From Arion vulgaris (taxonomy: Eukaryota; Mollusca; Gastropoda; Stylommatophora; Arionidae): a stretch of DNA of 64,000 nt. Shown one piece after another: positions 31,515-44,341 of the stretch. The stretch covers positions 2,168,501 through 2,232,500 of the forward strand of contig CM036760.1 in the NCBI GenBank assembly GCA_020796225.1, written 5' to 3'. The position numbers and the translations under genes were made by a program. A model generated the notes under the pieces. That model searched no databases, was not told the DNA's origin, and worked only from the letters and a program-made list of their open reading frames with translations. Position 1 is the first letter of the stretch, and each line of letters opens with the position of its first letter.

Positions 31515-34500
31515 GGACATGAGAAGTGGAGTCTTAGAACACATTGCTACAGAAAACTGTTACAGCCATGAGAAGTGGAGTCTTAGAACACATTGCTACA
31601 GAAAACTGTTACAGACATGAGAAGTGGAGACTTAGAACACATTGCTACAGAAAACTGTTACAGACATGAGAAGTGGAGACTTAGAACACATTGCTACAGA
31701 AAACTGTTACAGACATGAGAAGTGGAGACTTAGAACACATTGCTACAGAAAACTGTTACAGACATGAGAAGTGGAGACTTAGAACACATTGCTACAGAAA
31801 ACTGTTACAGACATGAGAAGTGGAGACTTAGAACACATTGCTACAGAAAACTGTTACAGACATGAGAAGTGGAGTCTTAGAACACATTGCTACAGAAAAC
31901 TGTTACAGACATGAGAAGTGGAGTCTTAGAACACATTGCTACAGAAAACTGTTACAGACATGAGAAGTGGAGACTTAGAACACATTGCTACAGAAAACTG
32001 TTACAGACATGAGAAGTGGAGTCTTAGAACACATTGCTACAGAAAACTGTTACAGACATGAGAAGTGGAGACTTAGAACACATTGCTACAGAAAACTGTT
32101 ACAGAAATGAGAAGTGGAGACTTAGAACACATTGCTACAGAAAACTGTTACAGACATGAGAAGTGGAGTCTTAGAACACATTGCTACAGAAAACTGTTAC
32201 AGTCATGAGAAGTGGAGACTTAGAACACATTGCTACAGAAAACTGTTACAGACATGAGAAGTGGAGACTTAGAACACATTGCTACAGAAAACTGTTACAG
32301 ACATGAGAAGTGGAGACTTAGAACACATTGCTACAGAAAACTGTTACAGACATGAGAAGGGGAGACTTAGAACACATTGCTACAGAAAACTGTTACAGAC
32401 ATGAGAAGTGGAGACTTAGAACACATTGCTACAGAAAACTGTTACAGACATGAGAAGTGGAGACTTAGAACACATTGCTACAGAAAACTGTTACAGACAT
32501 GAGAAGTGGAGTCTTAGAACACATTGCTACAGAAAACTGTTACAGACATGAGAAGTGGAGTCTTAGAACACATTGCTACAGAAAACTGTTACAGACATGA
32601 GAAGTGGAGACTTAGAACACATTGCTACAGAAAACTGTTACAGACATGAGAAGTGGAGTCTTAGAACACATTGCTACAGAAAACTGTTACAGACATGAGA
32701 AGTGGAGTCTTAGAACACATTGCTACAGAAAACTGTTACAGACATGAGAAGTGGAGACTTAGAACACATTGCTACAGAAAACTGTTACAGACATGAGAAG
32801 TGGAGTCTTAGAACACATTGCTACAGAAAACTGTTACAGACATGAGAAGTGGAGTCTTAGAACACATTGTTACAGAAAACTGTTACAGACATGAGAAGTG
32901 GAGACTTAGAACACATTGCTACAGAAAACTGTTACAGACATGAGAAGTGGAGACTTAGAACACATTGCTACAGAAAACTGTTACAGACATGAGAACTGGA
33001 GTCTTAGAACACATTGCTACAGAAAACTGTTACAGACATGAGAAGTGGAGTCTTAGAACACATTGCTACAGAAAACTGTTACAGACATGAGAAGTGGAGA
33101 CTTAGAACACATTGCTACAAGAAAACTGTTACAGACATGAGAAGTGGAGACTTAGAACACATTGCTACAGAAAACTGTTACAGACATGAGAAGTGGAGAC
33201 TTAGAACACATTACTACAGAAAACTGTTACAGACATGAGAAGTGGAGTCTTAGAACACATTGCTACAGAAAACTGTTACAGACATGAGAAGTGGAGTCTT
33301 AGAACACATTGCTACAGAAAACTGTTACAGACATGAGAAGTGGAGACTTAGAACACATTGCTACAGAAAACTGTTACAGACATGAGAAGTGGAGACTTAG
33401 AACACATTGCTACAGAAAACTGTTACAGACATGAGAAGGGGAGACTTAGAACACATTGCTACAGAAAACTGTTACAGACATGAGAAGTGGAGACTTAGAA
33501 CACATTGCTACAGAAAACTGTTACAGACATGAGAAGTGGAGACTTAGAACACATTGCTACAGAAAACTGTTACAGACATGAGAAGTGGAGTCTTAGAACA
33601 CATTGCTACAGAAAACTGTTACAGACATGAGAAGTGGAGACTTAGAACACATTGCTACAGAAAACTGTTACAGACATGAGAAGTGGAGTCTTAGAACACA
33701 TTGCTACAGAAAACTGTTACAGACATGAGAAGTGGAGTCTTAGAACACATTGCTACAGAAAACTGTTACAGACATGAGAAGTGGAGACTTAGAACACATT
33801 GCTACAGAAAACTGTTACAGACATGAGAAGTGGAGTCTTAGAACACATTGCTACAGAAAACTGTTACAGACATGAGAAGTGGAGTCTTAGAACACATTGT
33901 TACAGAAAACTGTTACAGACATGAGAAGTGGAGACTTAGAACACATTGCTACAGAAAACTGTTACAGACATGAGAAGTGGAGACTTAGAACACATTGCTA
34001 CAGAAAACTGTTACAGACATGAGAACTGGAGTCTTAGAACACATTGCTACAGAAAACTGTTACAGACATGAGAAGTGGAGTCTTAGAACACATTGCTACA
34101 GAAAACTGTTACAGACATGAGAAGTGGAGACTTAGAACACATTGCTACAGAAAACTGTTACATACATGAGAAGTGGAGACTTAGAACACATTGCTACAGA
34201 AAACTGTTACAGACATGAGAAGTGGAGACTTAGAACACATTGCTACAGAAAACTGTTACAGACATGAGAAGTGGAGTCTTAGAACACATTGCTACAGAAA
34301 ACTGTTACAGACATGAGAAGTGGAGACTTAGAACACATTGCTACAGAAAACTGTTACAGACATGAGAAGTGGAGTCTTAGAACACATTGCTACAGAAAAC
34401 TGTTAAAGACATGAGAAGTGGAGACTTAGAACACATTGCTACAGAAAACTGTTACAGACATGAGAAGTGGAGACTTAGAACACATTGCTACAAAAAACTG

Positions 34501-37500
34501 TTACAGACATGAGAAGTGGAGACTTGGAACACATTGCTACAGAAAACTGTTACAGACATGAAAAGTGGAGTCTTAGAACACATTGCTACAGAAAACTGTT
34601 ACAGACATGAGAAGTGGAGTCTTAGAACACATTGCTACAGAAAACTGTTACAGACATGAGAAGTGGAGACTTAGAACACATTGCTACAGAAAACTGTTAC
34701 AGACATGAGAAGTGGAGACTTAGAACACATTGCTACAGAAAACTGTTACAGACATGAGAAGGGGAGACTTAGAACACATTGCTACAGAAAACTGTTACAG
34801 ACATGAGAAGTGGAGACTTAGAACACATTGCTACAGAAAACTGTTACAGACATGAGAAGTGGAGACTTAGAACACATTGCTACAGAAAACTGTTACAGAC
34901 ATGAGAAGTGGAGTCTTAGAACACATTGCTACAGAAAACTGTTACAGACATGAGAAGTGGAGTCTTAGAACACATTGCTACAGAAAACTGTTACAGACAT
35001 GAGAAGTGGAGACTTAGAACACATTGCTACAGAAAACTGTTACAGACATGAGAAGTGGAGTCTTAGAACACATTGCTACAGAAAACTGTTACAGACATGA
35101 GAAGTGGAGTCTTAGAACACATTGTTACAGAAAACTGTTACAGACATGAGAAGTGGAGACTTAGAACACATTGCTACAGAAAACTGTTACAGACATGAGA
35201 AGTGGAGACTTAGAACACATTGCTACAGAAAACTGTTACAGACATGAGAACTGGAGTCTTAGAACACATTGCTACAGAAAACTGTTACAGACATGAGAAG
35301 TGGAGTCTTAGAACACATTGCTACAGAAAACTGTTACAGACATGAGAAGTGGAGACTTAGAACACATTGCTACAGAAAACTGTTACATACATGAGAAGTG
35401 GAGACTTAGAACACATTGCTACAGAAAACTGTTACAGACATGAGAAGTGGAGACTTAGAACACATTGCTACAGAAAACTGTTACAGACATGAGAAGTGGA
35501 GTCTTAGAACACATTGCTACAGAAAACTGTTACAGACATGAGAAGTGGAGACTTAGAACACATTGCTACAGAAAACTGTTACAGACATGAGAAGTGGAGT
35601 CTTAGAACACATTGCTACAGAAAACTGTTAAAGACATGAGAAGTGGAGACTTAGAACACATTGCTACAGAAAACTGTTACAGACATGAGAAGTGGAGTCT
35701 TAGAACACATTGCTACAGAAAACTGTTACAGACATGAGAAGTGGAGTCTTAGAACACATTGCTACAGAAAACTGTTACAGACATGAGAAGTGGAGACTTA
35801 GAACACATTGCTACAGAAAACTGTTACAGACATGAGAAGTGGAGTCTTAGAACACATTGCTACAGAAAACTGTTACAGACATGAGAAGTGGAGTCTTAGA
35901 ACACATTGTTACAGAAAACTGTTACAGACATGAGAAGTGGAGACTTAGAACACATTGCTACAGAAAACTGTTACAGACATGAGAAGTGGAGACTTAGAAC
36001 ACATTGCTACAGAAAACTGTTACAGACATGAGAACTGGAGTCTTAGAACACATTGCTACAGAAAACTGTTACAGACATGAGAAGTGGAGTCTTAGAACAC
36101 ATTGCTACAGAAAACTGTTACAGACATGAGAAGTGGAGACTTAGAACACATTGCTACAAGAAAACTGTTACAGACATGAGAAGTGGAGACTTAGAACACA
36201 TTGCTACAGAAAACTGTTACAGACATGAGAAGTGGAGTCTTAGAACACATTGCTACAGAAAACTTTTACAGACATGAGAAGTGGAGTCTTAGAACACATT
36301 GCTACAGAAAACTGTTACAGACATGAGAAGTGGAGACTTAGAACACATTGCTACAGAAAACTGTTACAGACATGAGAAGTGGAGACTTAGAACACATTGC
36401 TACAGAAAACTGTTACAGACATGAGAAGTGGAGTCTTAGAACACATTGCTACAGAAAACTGTTACAGACATGAGAAGTGGAGTCTTAGAACACATTGTTA
36501 CAGAAAACTGTTACAGACATGAGAAGTGGAGACTTAGAACACATTGCTACAGAAAACTGTTACAGACATGAGAAGTGGAGACTTAGAACACATTGCTACA
36601 GAAAACTGTTACAGACATGAGAAGTGGAGTCTTAGAACACATTGCTACAGAAAACTGTTACAGACATGAGAAGTGGAGTCTTAGAACACATTGTTACAGA
36701 AAACTGTTACAGACATGAGAAGTGGAGACTTAGAACACATTGCTACAGAAAACTGTTAAAGACATGAGAAGTGGAGACTTAGAACACATTGCTACAGAAA
36801 ACTGTTACAGACATGAGAACTGGAGTCTTAGAACACATTGCTACAGAAAACTGTTACATACATGAGAAGTGGAGTCTTAGAACACATTGCTACAGAAAAC
36901 TGTTACAGACATGAGAAGTGGAGACTTAGAACACATTGCTACAGAAAACTGTTACATACATGAGAAGTGGAGACTTAGAACACATTGCTACAGAAAACTG
37001 TTACAGACATGAGAAGTGGAGACTTAGAACACATTGCTACAGAAAACTGTTACAGACATGAGAAGTGGAGTCTTAGAACACATTGCTACAGAAAACTGTT
37101 ACAGACATGAGAAGTGGAGACTTAGAACACATTGCTACAGAAAACTGTTACAGACATGAGAAGTGGAGTCTTAGAACACATTGCTACAGAAAACTGTTAA
37201 AGACATGAGAAGTGGAGACTTAGAACACATTGCTACAGAAAACTGTTACAGACATGAGAAGTGGAGACTTAGAACACATTGCTACAAAAAACTGTTACAG
37301 ACATGAGAAGTGGAGACTTGGAACACATTGCTACAGAAAACTGTTACAGACATGAGAAGTGGAGTCTTAGAACACATTGCTACAGAAAACTGTTACAGAC
37401 ATGAGAAGTGGAGTCTTAGAACACATTGCTACAGAAAACTGTTACAGACATGAGAAGTGGAGACTTAGAACACATTGCTACAGAAAACTGTTACAGACAT

Positions 37501-38716
37501 GAGAAGTGGAGACTTAGAACACATTGCTACAGAAAACTGTTACAGACATGAGAAGGGGAGACTTAGAACACATTGCTACAGAAAACTGTTACAGACATGA
37601 GAAGTGGAGACTTAGAACACATTGCTACAGAAAACTGTTACAGACATGAGAAGTGGAGACTTAGAACACATTGCTACAGAAAACTGTTACAGACATGAGA
37701 AGTGGAGTCTTAGAACACATTGCTACAGAAAACTGTTACAGACATGAGAAGTGGAGTCTTAGAACACATTGCTACAGAAAACTGTTACAGACATGAGAAG
37801 TGGAGACTTAGAACACATTGCTACAGAAAACTGTTACAGACATGAGAAGTGGAGTCTTAGAACACATTGCTACAGAAAACTGTTACAGACATGAGAAGTG
37901 GAGTCTTAGAACACATTGTTACAGAAAACTGTTACAGACATGAGAAGTGGAGACTTAGAACACATTGCTACAGAAAACTGTTACAGACATGAGAAGTGGA
38001 GACTTAGAACACATTGCTACAGAAAACTGTTACAGACATGAGAACTGGAGTCTTAGAACACATTGCTACAGAAAACTGTTACAGACATGAGAAGTGGAGT
38101 CTTAGAACACATTGCTACAGAAAACTGTTACAGACATGAGAAGTGGAGACTTAGAACACATTGCTACAGAAAACTGTTACATACATGAGAAGTGGAGACT
38201 TAGAACACATTGCTACAGAAAACTGTTACAGACATGAGAAGTGGAGACTTAGAACACATTGCTACAGAAAACTGTTACAGACATGAGAAGTGGAGTCTTA
38301 GAACACATTGCTACAGAAAACTGTTACAGACATGAGAAGTGGAGACTTAGAACACATTGCTACAGAAAACTGTTACAGACATGAGAAGTGGAGTCTTAGA
38401 ACACATTGCTACAGAAAACTGTTAAAGACATGAGAAGTGGAGACTTAGAACACATTGCTACAGAAAACTGTTACAGACATGAGAAGTGGAGACTTAGAAC
38501 ACATTGCTACAAAAAACTGTTACAGACATGAGAAGTGGAGACTTGGAACACATTGCTACAGAAAACTGTTACAGACATGAGAAGTGGAGTCTTAGAACAC
38601 ATTGCTACAGAAAACTGTTACAGACATGAGAAGTGGAGTCTTAGAACACATTGCTACAGAAAACTGTTACAGACATGAGAAGTGGAGACTTAGAACACAT
38701 TGCTACAGAAAACCGT
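31515..38716. repeat. Satellite array, 49-bp unit, about 147 copies, with higher-order structure
   Basis: Unit ATGAGAAGTGGAGACTTAGA then ACACATTGCTACAGAAAACT and GTTACAGAC. In the LINE frame the seed reads MRSGVLEHIATENC, matching MRREGLEHL in the tail at 590-868. Two main subtypes (GGAGTCTT and GGAGACTT) are mixed. Rare variants (GAACTGG, AAGGGGAG, CATACATGAG, GTTAAAGAC, CAAAAAACTG, ACTTGGAAC) recur at fixed spacings of 1,225 bp (25 units) and 2,794 bp (57 units plus one base), so blocks were duplicated. No long ORF survives because 49 is not divisible by three. Confidence 0.97.
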
Positions 38717-38764
38717 TAAAATCGTGGGAAGACGAGACAGAGGAAGATAGATAGAGAAAATGTT

Positions 38765-38862
38765 GGACAGCCTGACTTCATAGGAATAAAAAGCCTGACT
38801 TCATGGGAATAAAGAGCCTGACTTCATGGAAATAAAGAGCGTGACTTCATGGGAATAAAGAG
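38765..38862. repeat. Short tandem repeat, about 23-bp unit, 4 copies
   Basis: Unit GCCTGACTTCATGGGAATAA plus AGA, repeated four times. In the LINE frame it begins at SLTS directly after EKMLD, so this is a third local amplification of the same LINE's coding tail. Confidence 0.88.
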
Positions 38863-38960
38863 CGTCAACATCTGAGATGAAAGCAAACACTTGAGACAGA
38901 GATTTGTGGAGATCCATGATTGCCTATACCAGCCGACAAGGCACCTGATGCTGATGATGC

Positions 38961-39831
38961 AAAGAGAAGACCAATTTAGGAATCTAGTTTGAATATATGC
39001 ATCATAAATGATTACAGGAAAGAAGGCGTAAGGAAAAGATGTAATTGAACATCGGTTGCTTAAGAAGTTTGAGAAAGTCGTCTACAATAATAGTTAGCAA
39101 ACAATAAGTGTATAAAGATGAAGACACACATAATTGCTTACACTAAAGGACACGGTACACGCCGGAATAGAACAAATATACATCAAAAATAATGTTTAGA
39201 CACTAAACATTACAGCAATTATCACCGATTAATTTTACCGTCAAACTTTCTATTTCTAGCATAGTACAAGTCTGTTTGTAAGTCTGTCTATGCTATGCTT
39301 AAGCTGTCACGTGGCATAATAACAGAAGACATTAAACAGAGCTAGCCAGATATAACTCATGTATAACAAGGTTTGTCACATTATTGAAATATCACATGTT
39401 ATATTCTCTAACCAAAATATGTTCAACGACAAACATACCAAGAAAAAATGTGATCAAAACGGCTAATCTCGATATAAAATGTTCCAAATATGGAATGTGG
39501 TAGAATCTATACCAGATCAACAGACAATTTCGTTTGGCGCTTTCAAAAAGTAATATTTTAATAAAATACTGTCTGAGTAATTGGTTTTGAAAATCTGAAA
39601 TATACTTCCCGTTATTGAGAAATGTCGGTCAATATCCATTGTCTGTTATTTTCTGTACTGGTTTTGTTTTTCTTGTCACTATAAGAAGGAAGCAGTAACA
39701 ATGTGATGTTACAGTTTGACAGTGTCATAGAAATACTGCCTGCAGCATGACTAATATTGGGTGAAAATAAAATAAAAATACAAAAGTGTTTGAAATGAAG
39801 TTTATCTGAATTTGTAAATCTACTTGCAAGT
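38961..39831. other. No recognisable feature
   Basis: AT-rich unique-looking sequence. The 82-codon minus-strand frame at 39612-39860 has no recognised motif and overlaps the start of a family A element. Confidence 0.45.
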
Positions 39832-40093
39832 GTGGTGCCGGCGGGACAGTAAGGAAGCAAAGAGTAGTACCACTGCTACCTACAAGGCATGTCGTAAGAG
39901 GCGACTGATGTAGGACCTAAGGAAGCTACTCTAGTAAATGAAAAGCATCGCAGAAATCGAATGTGCTGGCATACCTATAGGCGCATAACTGGCGCAACAT
40001 ACAATCGTTCTTATGCTCAGATCACATACACATCATAGTGTGGTTAACAGGTGGTCTATATGGAGCGTTCCAAGAAGAAGAAGAAGAAGAAGA
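39832..40093 (+). mobile_element. SINE-like dispersed repeat family A, longest copy
   Basis: Core GGCATGTCGTAAGAGGCGAC, middle GCAGAAATCGAATGTGCTGG, 3' end GCGTTCCAAGAAGAAG continuing as (AAG)n to 40095. This copy defines the family boundaries best. Confidence 0.8.
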
Positions 40094-40142
40094 AGTAAAT
40101 CACATTAGTGGCTTCAAATTTTATAAAACAAATCTACACTAT

Positions 40143-40735
40143 GCAAGATAGATAGATACAACACTAATATTTACAAGATAGATAGATACAACACTAATAT
40201 TTACAAGATAGATAGATAGATACAACACTAACATTTACAAGATAGATAGATAGATACAACACTAATATTTACAAGATAGATAGATAGATACAACACTAAC
40301 ATTTACAAGATAGATAGATAGATACAACACTAATATTTACAAGATAGATAGATACAACACTAACATTTACAAGATAGATAGATATATACAACACTAATAT
40401 TTACAAGATAGATAGATATATACAACACTAATATTTACAAGATAGATAGATATATACAACACTAATATTTACAAGATAGATAGATATATACAACACTAAT
40501 ATTTACAAGATAGATAGATATATACAACACTAATATTTACAAGATAGATATATACAACACTAATATTTACAAGATAGATATATACAACACTAATATTTAC
40601 AAGATAGATATATACACCACTAATATTTACAAGATAGATAGATAAATACAACACTAACATTTACAAGATAGATAGATAAATACAACACTAATATTTACAA
40701 GATAGATAGATAAATACAACACTAATATTTACAAG
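40143..40735. repeat. Tandem array, 30-34-bp unit with nested GATA microsatellite
   Basis: Unit ACAAGATAGATAGATACAAC then ACTAATATTT. The number of GATA steps varies between copies, and the segment after them is GATATATAC, GATAGATAC or GATAAATAC in runs of neighbouring copies, so the variants spread locally. Confidence 0.93.
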
Positions 40736-40857
40736 AGCCACATTTAGATAAACATTTATATTTATCAAATACAGTTTATACACGAAATAAAAGATGCCCC
40801 CTTTCCCCAAATAGTGACTCAGAAACGTGTGTTCTTCAATTAGGTGAGACGTTTTTC

Positions 40858-41757
40858 AAATGTTATTGTTGTTCTCATGCATGGTGCTATAGTAAATGTT
40901 ATTGTTGTTCTCATGCATGGTGCTATAGTAAATGTTATTGTTGTTCTCATGCATGGTGCTATAGTAAATGTTATTGTTGTTCTCATGCATGGTGCTATAG
41001 TAAATGTTATTGTTGTTCTCATGCATGGTGCTATAGTAAATGTTATTGTTGTTCTCATGCATGGTGCTATAGTAAATGTTATTGTTGTTCTCATGCATGG
41101 TGCTATAGTAAATGTTATTGTTGTTCTCATGCATGGTGCTATAGTAAATGTTATTGTTGTTCTCATGCATGGTGCTATAGTAAATGTTATTGTTGTTCTC
41201 ATGCATGGTGCTATAGTAAATGTTATTGTTGTTCTCATGCATGGTGCTATAGTAAATGTTATTGCTGTTCTCATGCATGGTGCTATAGTAAATGTTATTG
41301 TTGTTCTCATGCATGGTGCTATAGTAAATGCTATTGTTGTTCTCATGCATGGTGCTATAGTAAATGTTATTGTTGTTCTCATGCATGGTGCTATAGTAAA
41401 TGTTATTGTTGTTCTCATGCATGGTGCTATAGTAAATGTTATTGTTGTTCTCATGCATGGTGCTATAGTAAATGTTATTGTTGTTCTCATGCATGGTGCT
41501 ATAGTAAATGTTATTGTTGTTCTCATGCATGGTGCTATAGTAAATGTTATTGTTGTTCTCATGCATGGTGCTATAGTAAATGTTATTGTTGTTCTCATGC
41601 ATGGTGCTATAGTAAATGTTATTGTTGTTCTCATGCATGGTGCTATAGTAAATGTTATTGTTGTTCTCATGCATGGTGCTATAGTAAATGTTATTGTTGT
41701 TCTCATGCATGGTGCTATAGTAAATGTTATTGTTGTTCTCATGCATGGTGCTATAGT
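40858..41757. repeat. Tandem array, 36-bp unit, 25 copies, highly homogeneous
   Basis: Unit AATGTTATTGTTGTTCTCAT then GCATGGTGCTATAGTA. Only three single-base variants are visible (near 41265, 41331 and similar). Because 36 is divisible by three, long frames open on both strands (318 codons plus, 352 and 296 minus) with 12-residue repeats. Nothing marks one of them as real. It lies just 3' of a minus-strand LINE tail. Confidence 0.96.
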
Positions 41758-41799
41758 ATTTGGTATTTTATTTCTATTATTGTCCATATATATCATATA

Positions 41800-42060
41800 A
41801 TTTATTCCTCTGGTAACGTTATACGTTATAAAACGCCTGCAAGCAATTTCTCCATACAGCTCTATCCTAGGCAATCTCTTTAGAGGAATTAAATTCAATA
41901 TTGTTTACCTTTTTCACAAAAGTTCGTTGCAGGATTACCTTTTGATTTTTGAACCATTTGACTTTCAATGCAAGACCTGCATTGTAATTCTTTGATTATT
42001 TCTTGTAGTGTATGCCCAACACATCCCCATCTTCTCATCCTTATAACAGTTATTACTATT
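41800..42060 (-). mobile_element. LINE C-terminal tail
   Basis: The minus strand reads DVLGIHYKK, stop, ALKVKWFKNQKVILQRTFVK and KEIA, stop, DRAVWRNCLQAFYNV. The terminal DRAVWRNCLQ box matches the tail at 28425-28655. The 36-bp array begins about 50 bp beyond its 3' end. Confidence 0.55.
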
Positions 42061-42132
42061 GTTTGAGCAGATATTTTTCTGATTTCGTCAGCTCACCTGA
42101 GTTGGTGGTATGTTTTATTACAGTAATCAAAT

Positions 42133-42255
42133 AACGTGTACGATACTGGAACACTTAACCTAGAGATGTTACCGATGAAGGTGAAGATTACAACGTGTAC
42201 GATACTGGAACACTTAACCTAGAGATGTTACCGATGAAGGTGAAGATTACAATGT
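42133..42255. repeat. Direct duplication, 61-bp unit, 2 copies
   Basis: ACGTGTACGATACTGGAACA and GATGTTACCGATGAAGGTGA occur twice head to tail with no visible difference, an apparently recent local duplication. Confidence 0.93.
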
Positions 42256-42617
42256 GTTTCAAACGTGATATAATTCTAAAATTACTGTGAAAATTTGTGT
42301 AAGTTTTCAACTTTTAGAAACGAAAATAAACATTTGATAATGGATCTTCAATTATATGAAGTTTCAATTGAAACGTCAAAACAGTGTTTCCTTATTTTGT
42401 AATGTCAGAACAATCAATGTTCCTCTGAATGTAACTACACAAAAAATGGTGTGTTTCAATGTAGTTGGAGACAAATTATACCTTCTATTTCTGTCTGCAA
42501 TGTCGTTGTGCTTTCTTTATAGTTAGATTTAATGTTGATATTGCTACTGTTCCCTGGTACGTTTAGTTATGTGCATTTAATATTAAAGATGTATAGAATG
42601 CGTTTAATTTTGTGTGT

Positions 42618-42863
<246 letters not shown>

Positions 42864-43004
42864 GCTAACATGATGATAGACAAACAAAATAACCAACTAC
42901 TCAGTGTTATAGAGCTGTCAATGGATATTTACCAAGCACGATCAACGAGCCTATAACTTATTCCGCTCGGCATCACTATCAAGATACAACGTCCAGCTTA
43001 GCTC

Positions 43005-43470
43005 AAGCGAAACACGTTTAGACAAAGTACCGTAGTTTAACTAAATACAAACACAATGACAACGCACAGCAACGTTTCGACAAAAATGTCTTTATCAAGC
43101 AAAGGATAAAACAGAAGTGATTAATTTCAATTCTTTCACAGCACACAACATATAGAATATAATAATAAAATCATAACGGCCCTGAAATGAAAATCTGTGA
43201 CTAAAAACACATAACGAAATAAATGCCAAAAAAACTCGAAGTGGAATAAAAATTATATAAATAATAAAAAAAACTAATATATATAACTTATATACATTGA
43301 ACATATACACATATATAATATAGAGCATGAGAAGAGAAAGTACTACGTTGCATAGCAATATCGTGCGCTGGGTCTATAACTTCGCAAGGCACCATATAAT
43401 AATATAAAACGATTCTTTAGAGCAAATCGACCACGATCCCGACCATGATCAGCTCTCCAAAATAAGATGA
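43005..43470 (-). mobile_element. Penelope-like element, non-coding end only
   Basis: Matches 23215-23650 throughout: AGCGAAACACGT, CAACGTTTCGACAAAAATG, CTTTATCAAGCAAAGGA, then GCATGAGAAGAGAAAGTACT and TAGAGCAAATCGACCACGAT. The GIY-YIG coding region is missing. It is an older, more diverged copy of the same family. Confidence 0.8.
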
Positions 43471-43948
43471 TCGCTTGCGAGTATTTCTAACACAGAGAAA
43501 ACACAATTCAGAAAATCAGATTAAGATAACAGAGTTTAAACAAGCAAAGACAACAAGACGTAGCAAGTATATATATCTATATGACTATCATATCATCATG
43601 GCACTCTGGACATGTCCATAGGTGCTCTAATCCTCGACTAAAAAAATCCAGCATTGTCTAGATGCCCAACACCCTAGCTCAATATTGATTAACCAATTTA
43701 TTTTGCATTTTTGGTATATTGTTCTGTTCGGGCTGCACCAATATCGACATCAATCTCTCTCAGTCTGGTCTGTGAGTGGGATTCACAACACTAAAATTCC
43801 TCTATTCAGAAAGATTTCTCTCTTAAGAATGTCATTTCGGTCTATTGCAGTTCACTCTGGTATATTAGCAGTGCTAAACCATCTGCCAGCTCGTTCATTA
43901 CCCCCCTTTCCCCTGATTTCAGTATGCCTAGGGAGGTAATGGAGATGA

Positions 43949-44037
43949 TTTCTATGATTCCTCTCTGTACCGGTATCTCCACCCAGCTTCGAGTTCTATG
44001 ATTCCTCTCTGTACCAGTATCTCCACCAAGCTTCGAG
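43949..44037. repeat. Direct duplication, about 43-bp unit, inside RNase H relic
   Basis: TCTATGATTCCTCTCTGTAC then CGGTATCTCCACCCAGCTTC repeated once. In the RNase H frame it duplicates LVEILVQRGIIE-type sequence, another tandem copy of LINE coding DNA. Confidence 0.9.
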
Positions 44038-44300
44038 TCACCATTCCTATTTCGACTTTACAAATTATACTCATAGAGTCACTCAGTATGAAAACACCTG
44101 AGTAGTTAAGAAATGCCAAACACGCCAAGTGATCTTTTTTTGCGAATGACTGAACCATCAGTGTATAGAACTCCGCCATTTTCGTTGACGTCGCTTCAAG
44201 ATAGCTTGAACCTCCTACTAATTAGTAATGGGTCTTTTTCTTCATAAGTTTTGTTCATATATATATAGTCTAAATTTGCGGTGGCACGGCACTTCTGCCT

Positions 44301-44341
44301 CTGAGTCAATCTGAGTCAATCTGAGTCAATCTGAGTCAATC
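44301..44341. repeat. Tandem repeat, 10-bp unit, 4 copies
   Basis: CTGAGTCAAT repeated four times within the LINE relic. Confidence 0.95.

Larger units (their letters stand above)
31040..38960 (+). mobile_element. RTE-clade LINE expanded to about 8 kb by three internal satellites
   Basis: LINE coding pieces lie in correct order. First come the RT thumb (INEEKTENMNSFEYIGSLLT, NDGNKIKEITRR, WNRTFRETKN) at 31050-31240 and LERLIRRIIHDSSK at 31410-31455. The FGH box region (SSFLGH) follows near 31510, then the basic box (TVKIVGRRDRGR, stop, IEKMLDSLTS) at 38710-38785, and LETEICGDP with PIPADKAP near 38890-38945. It ends with a GATGCTGATGATG tail. Three arrays sit between these pieces: 13 bp (31268-31412), 49 bp (31515-38716), 23 bp (38765-38862). 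Non-array LINE sequence totals well under 1 kb. Confidence 0.82.

Noticed and set aside
31515..38716. CRISPR-like or clustered direct-repeat appearance
   Set aside because: Units are directly adjacent with no unique spacers, and the setting is eukaryotic.
40840..41898. Open frames of 352, 318 and 296 codons on both strands
   Set aside because: They are translations of a 36-bp array whose period is divisible by three. Three competing frames and no non-repetitive domain argue against a gene.
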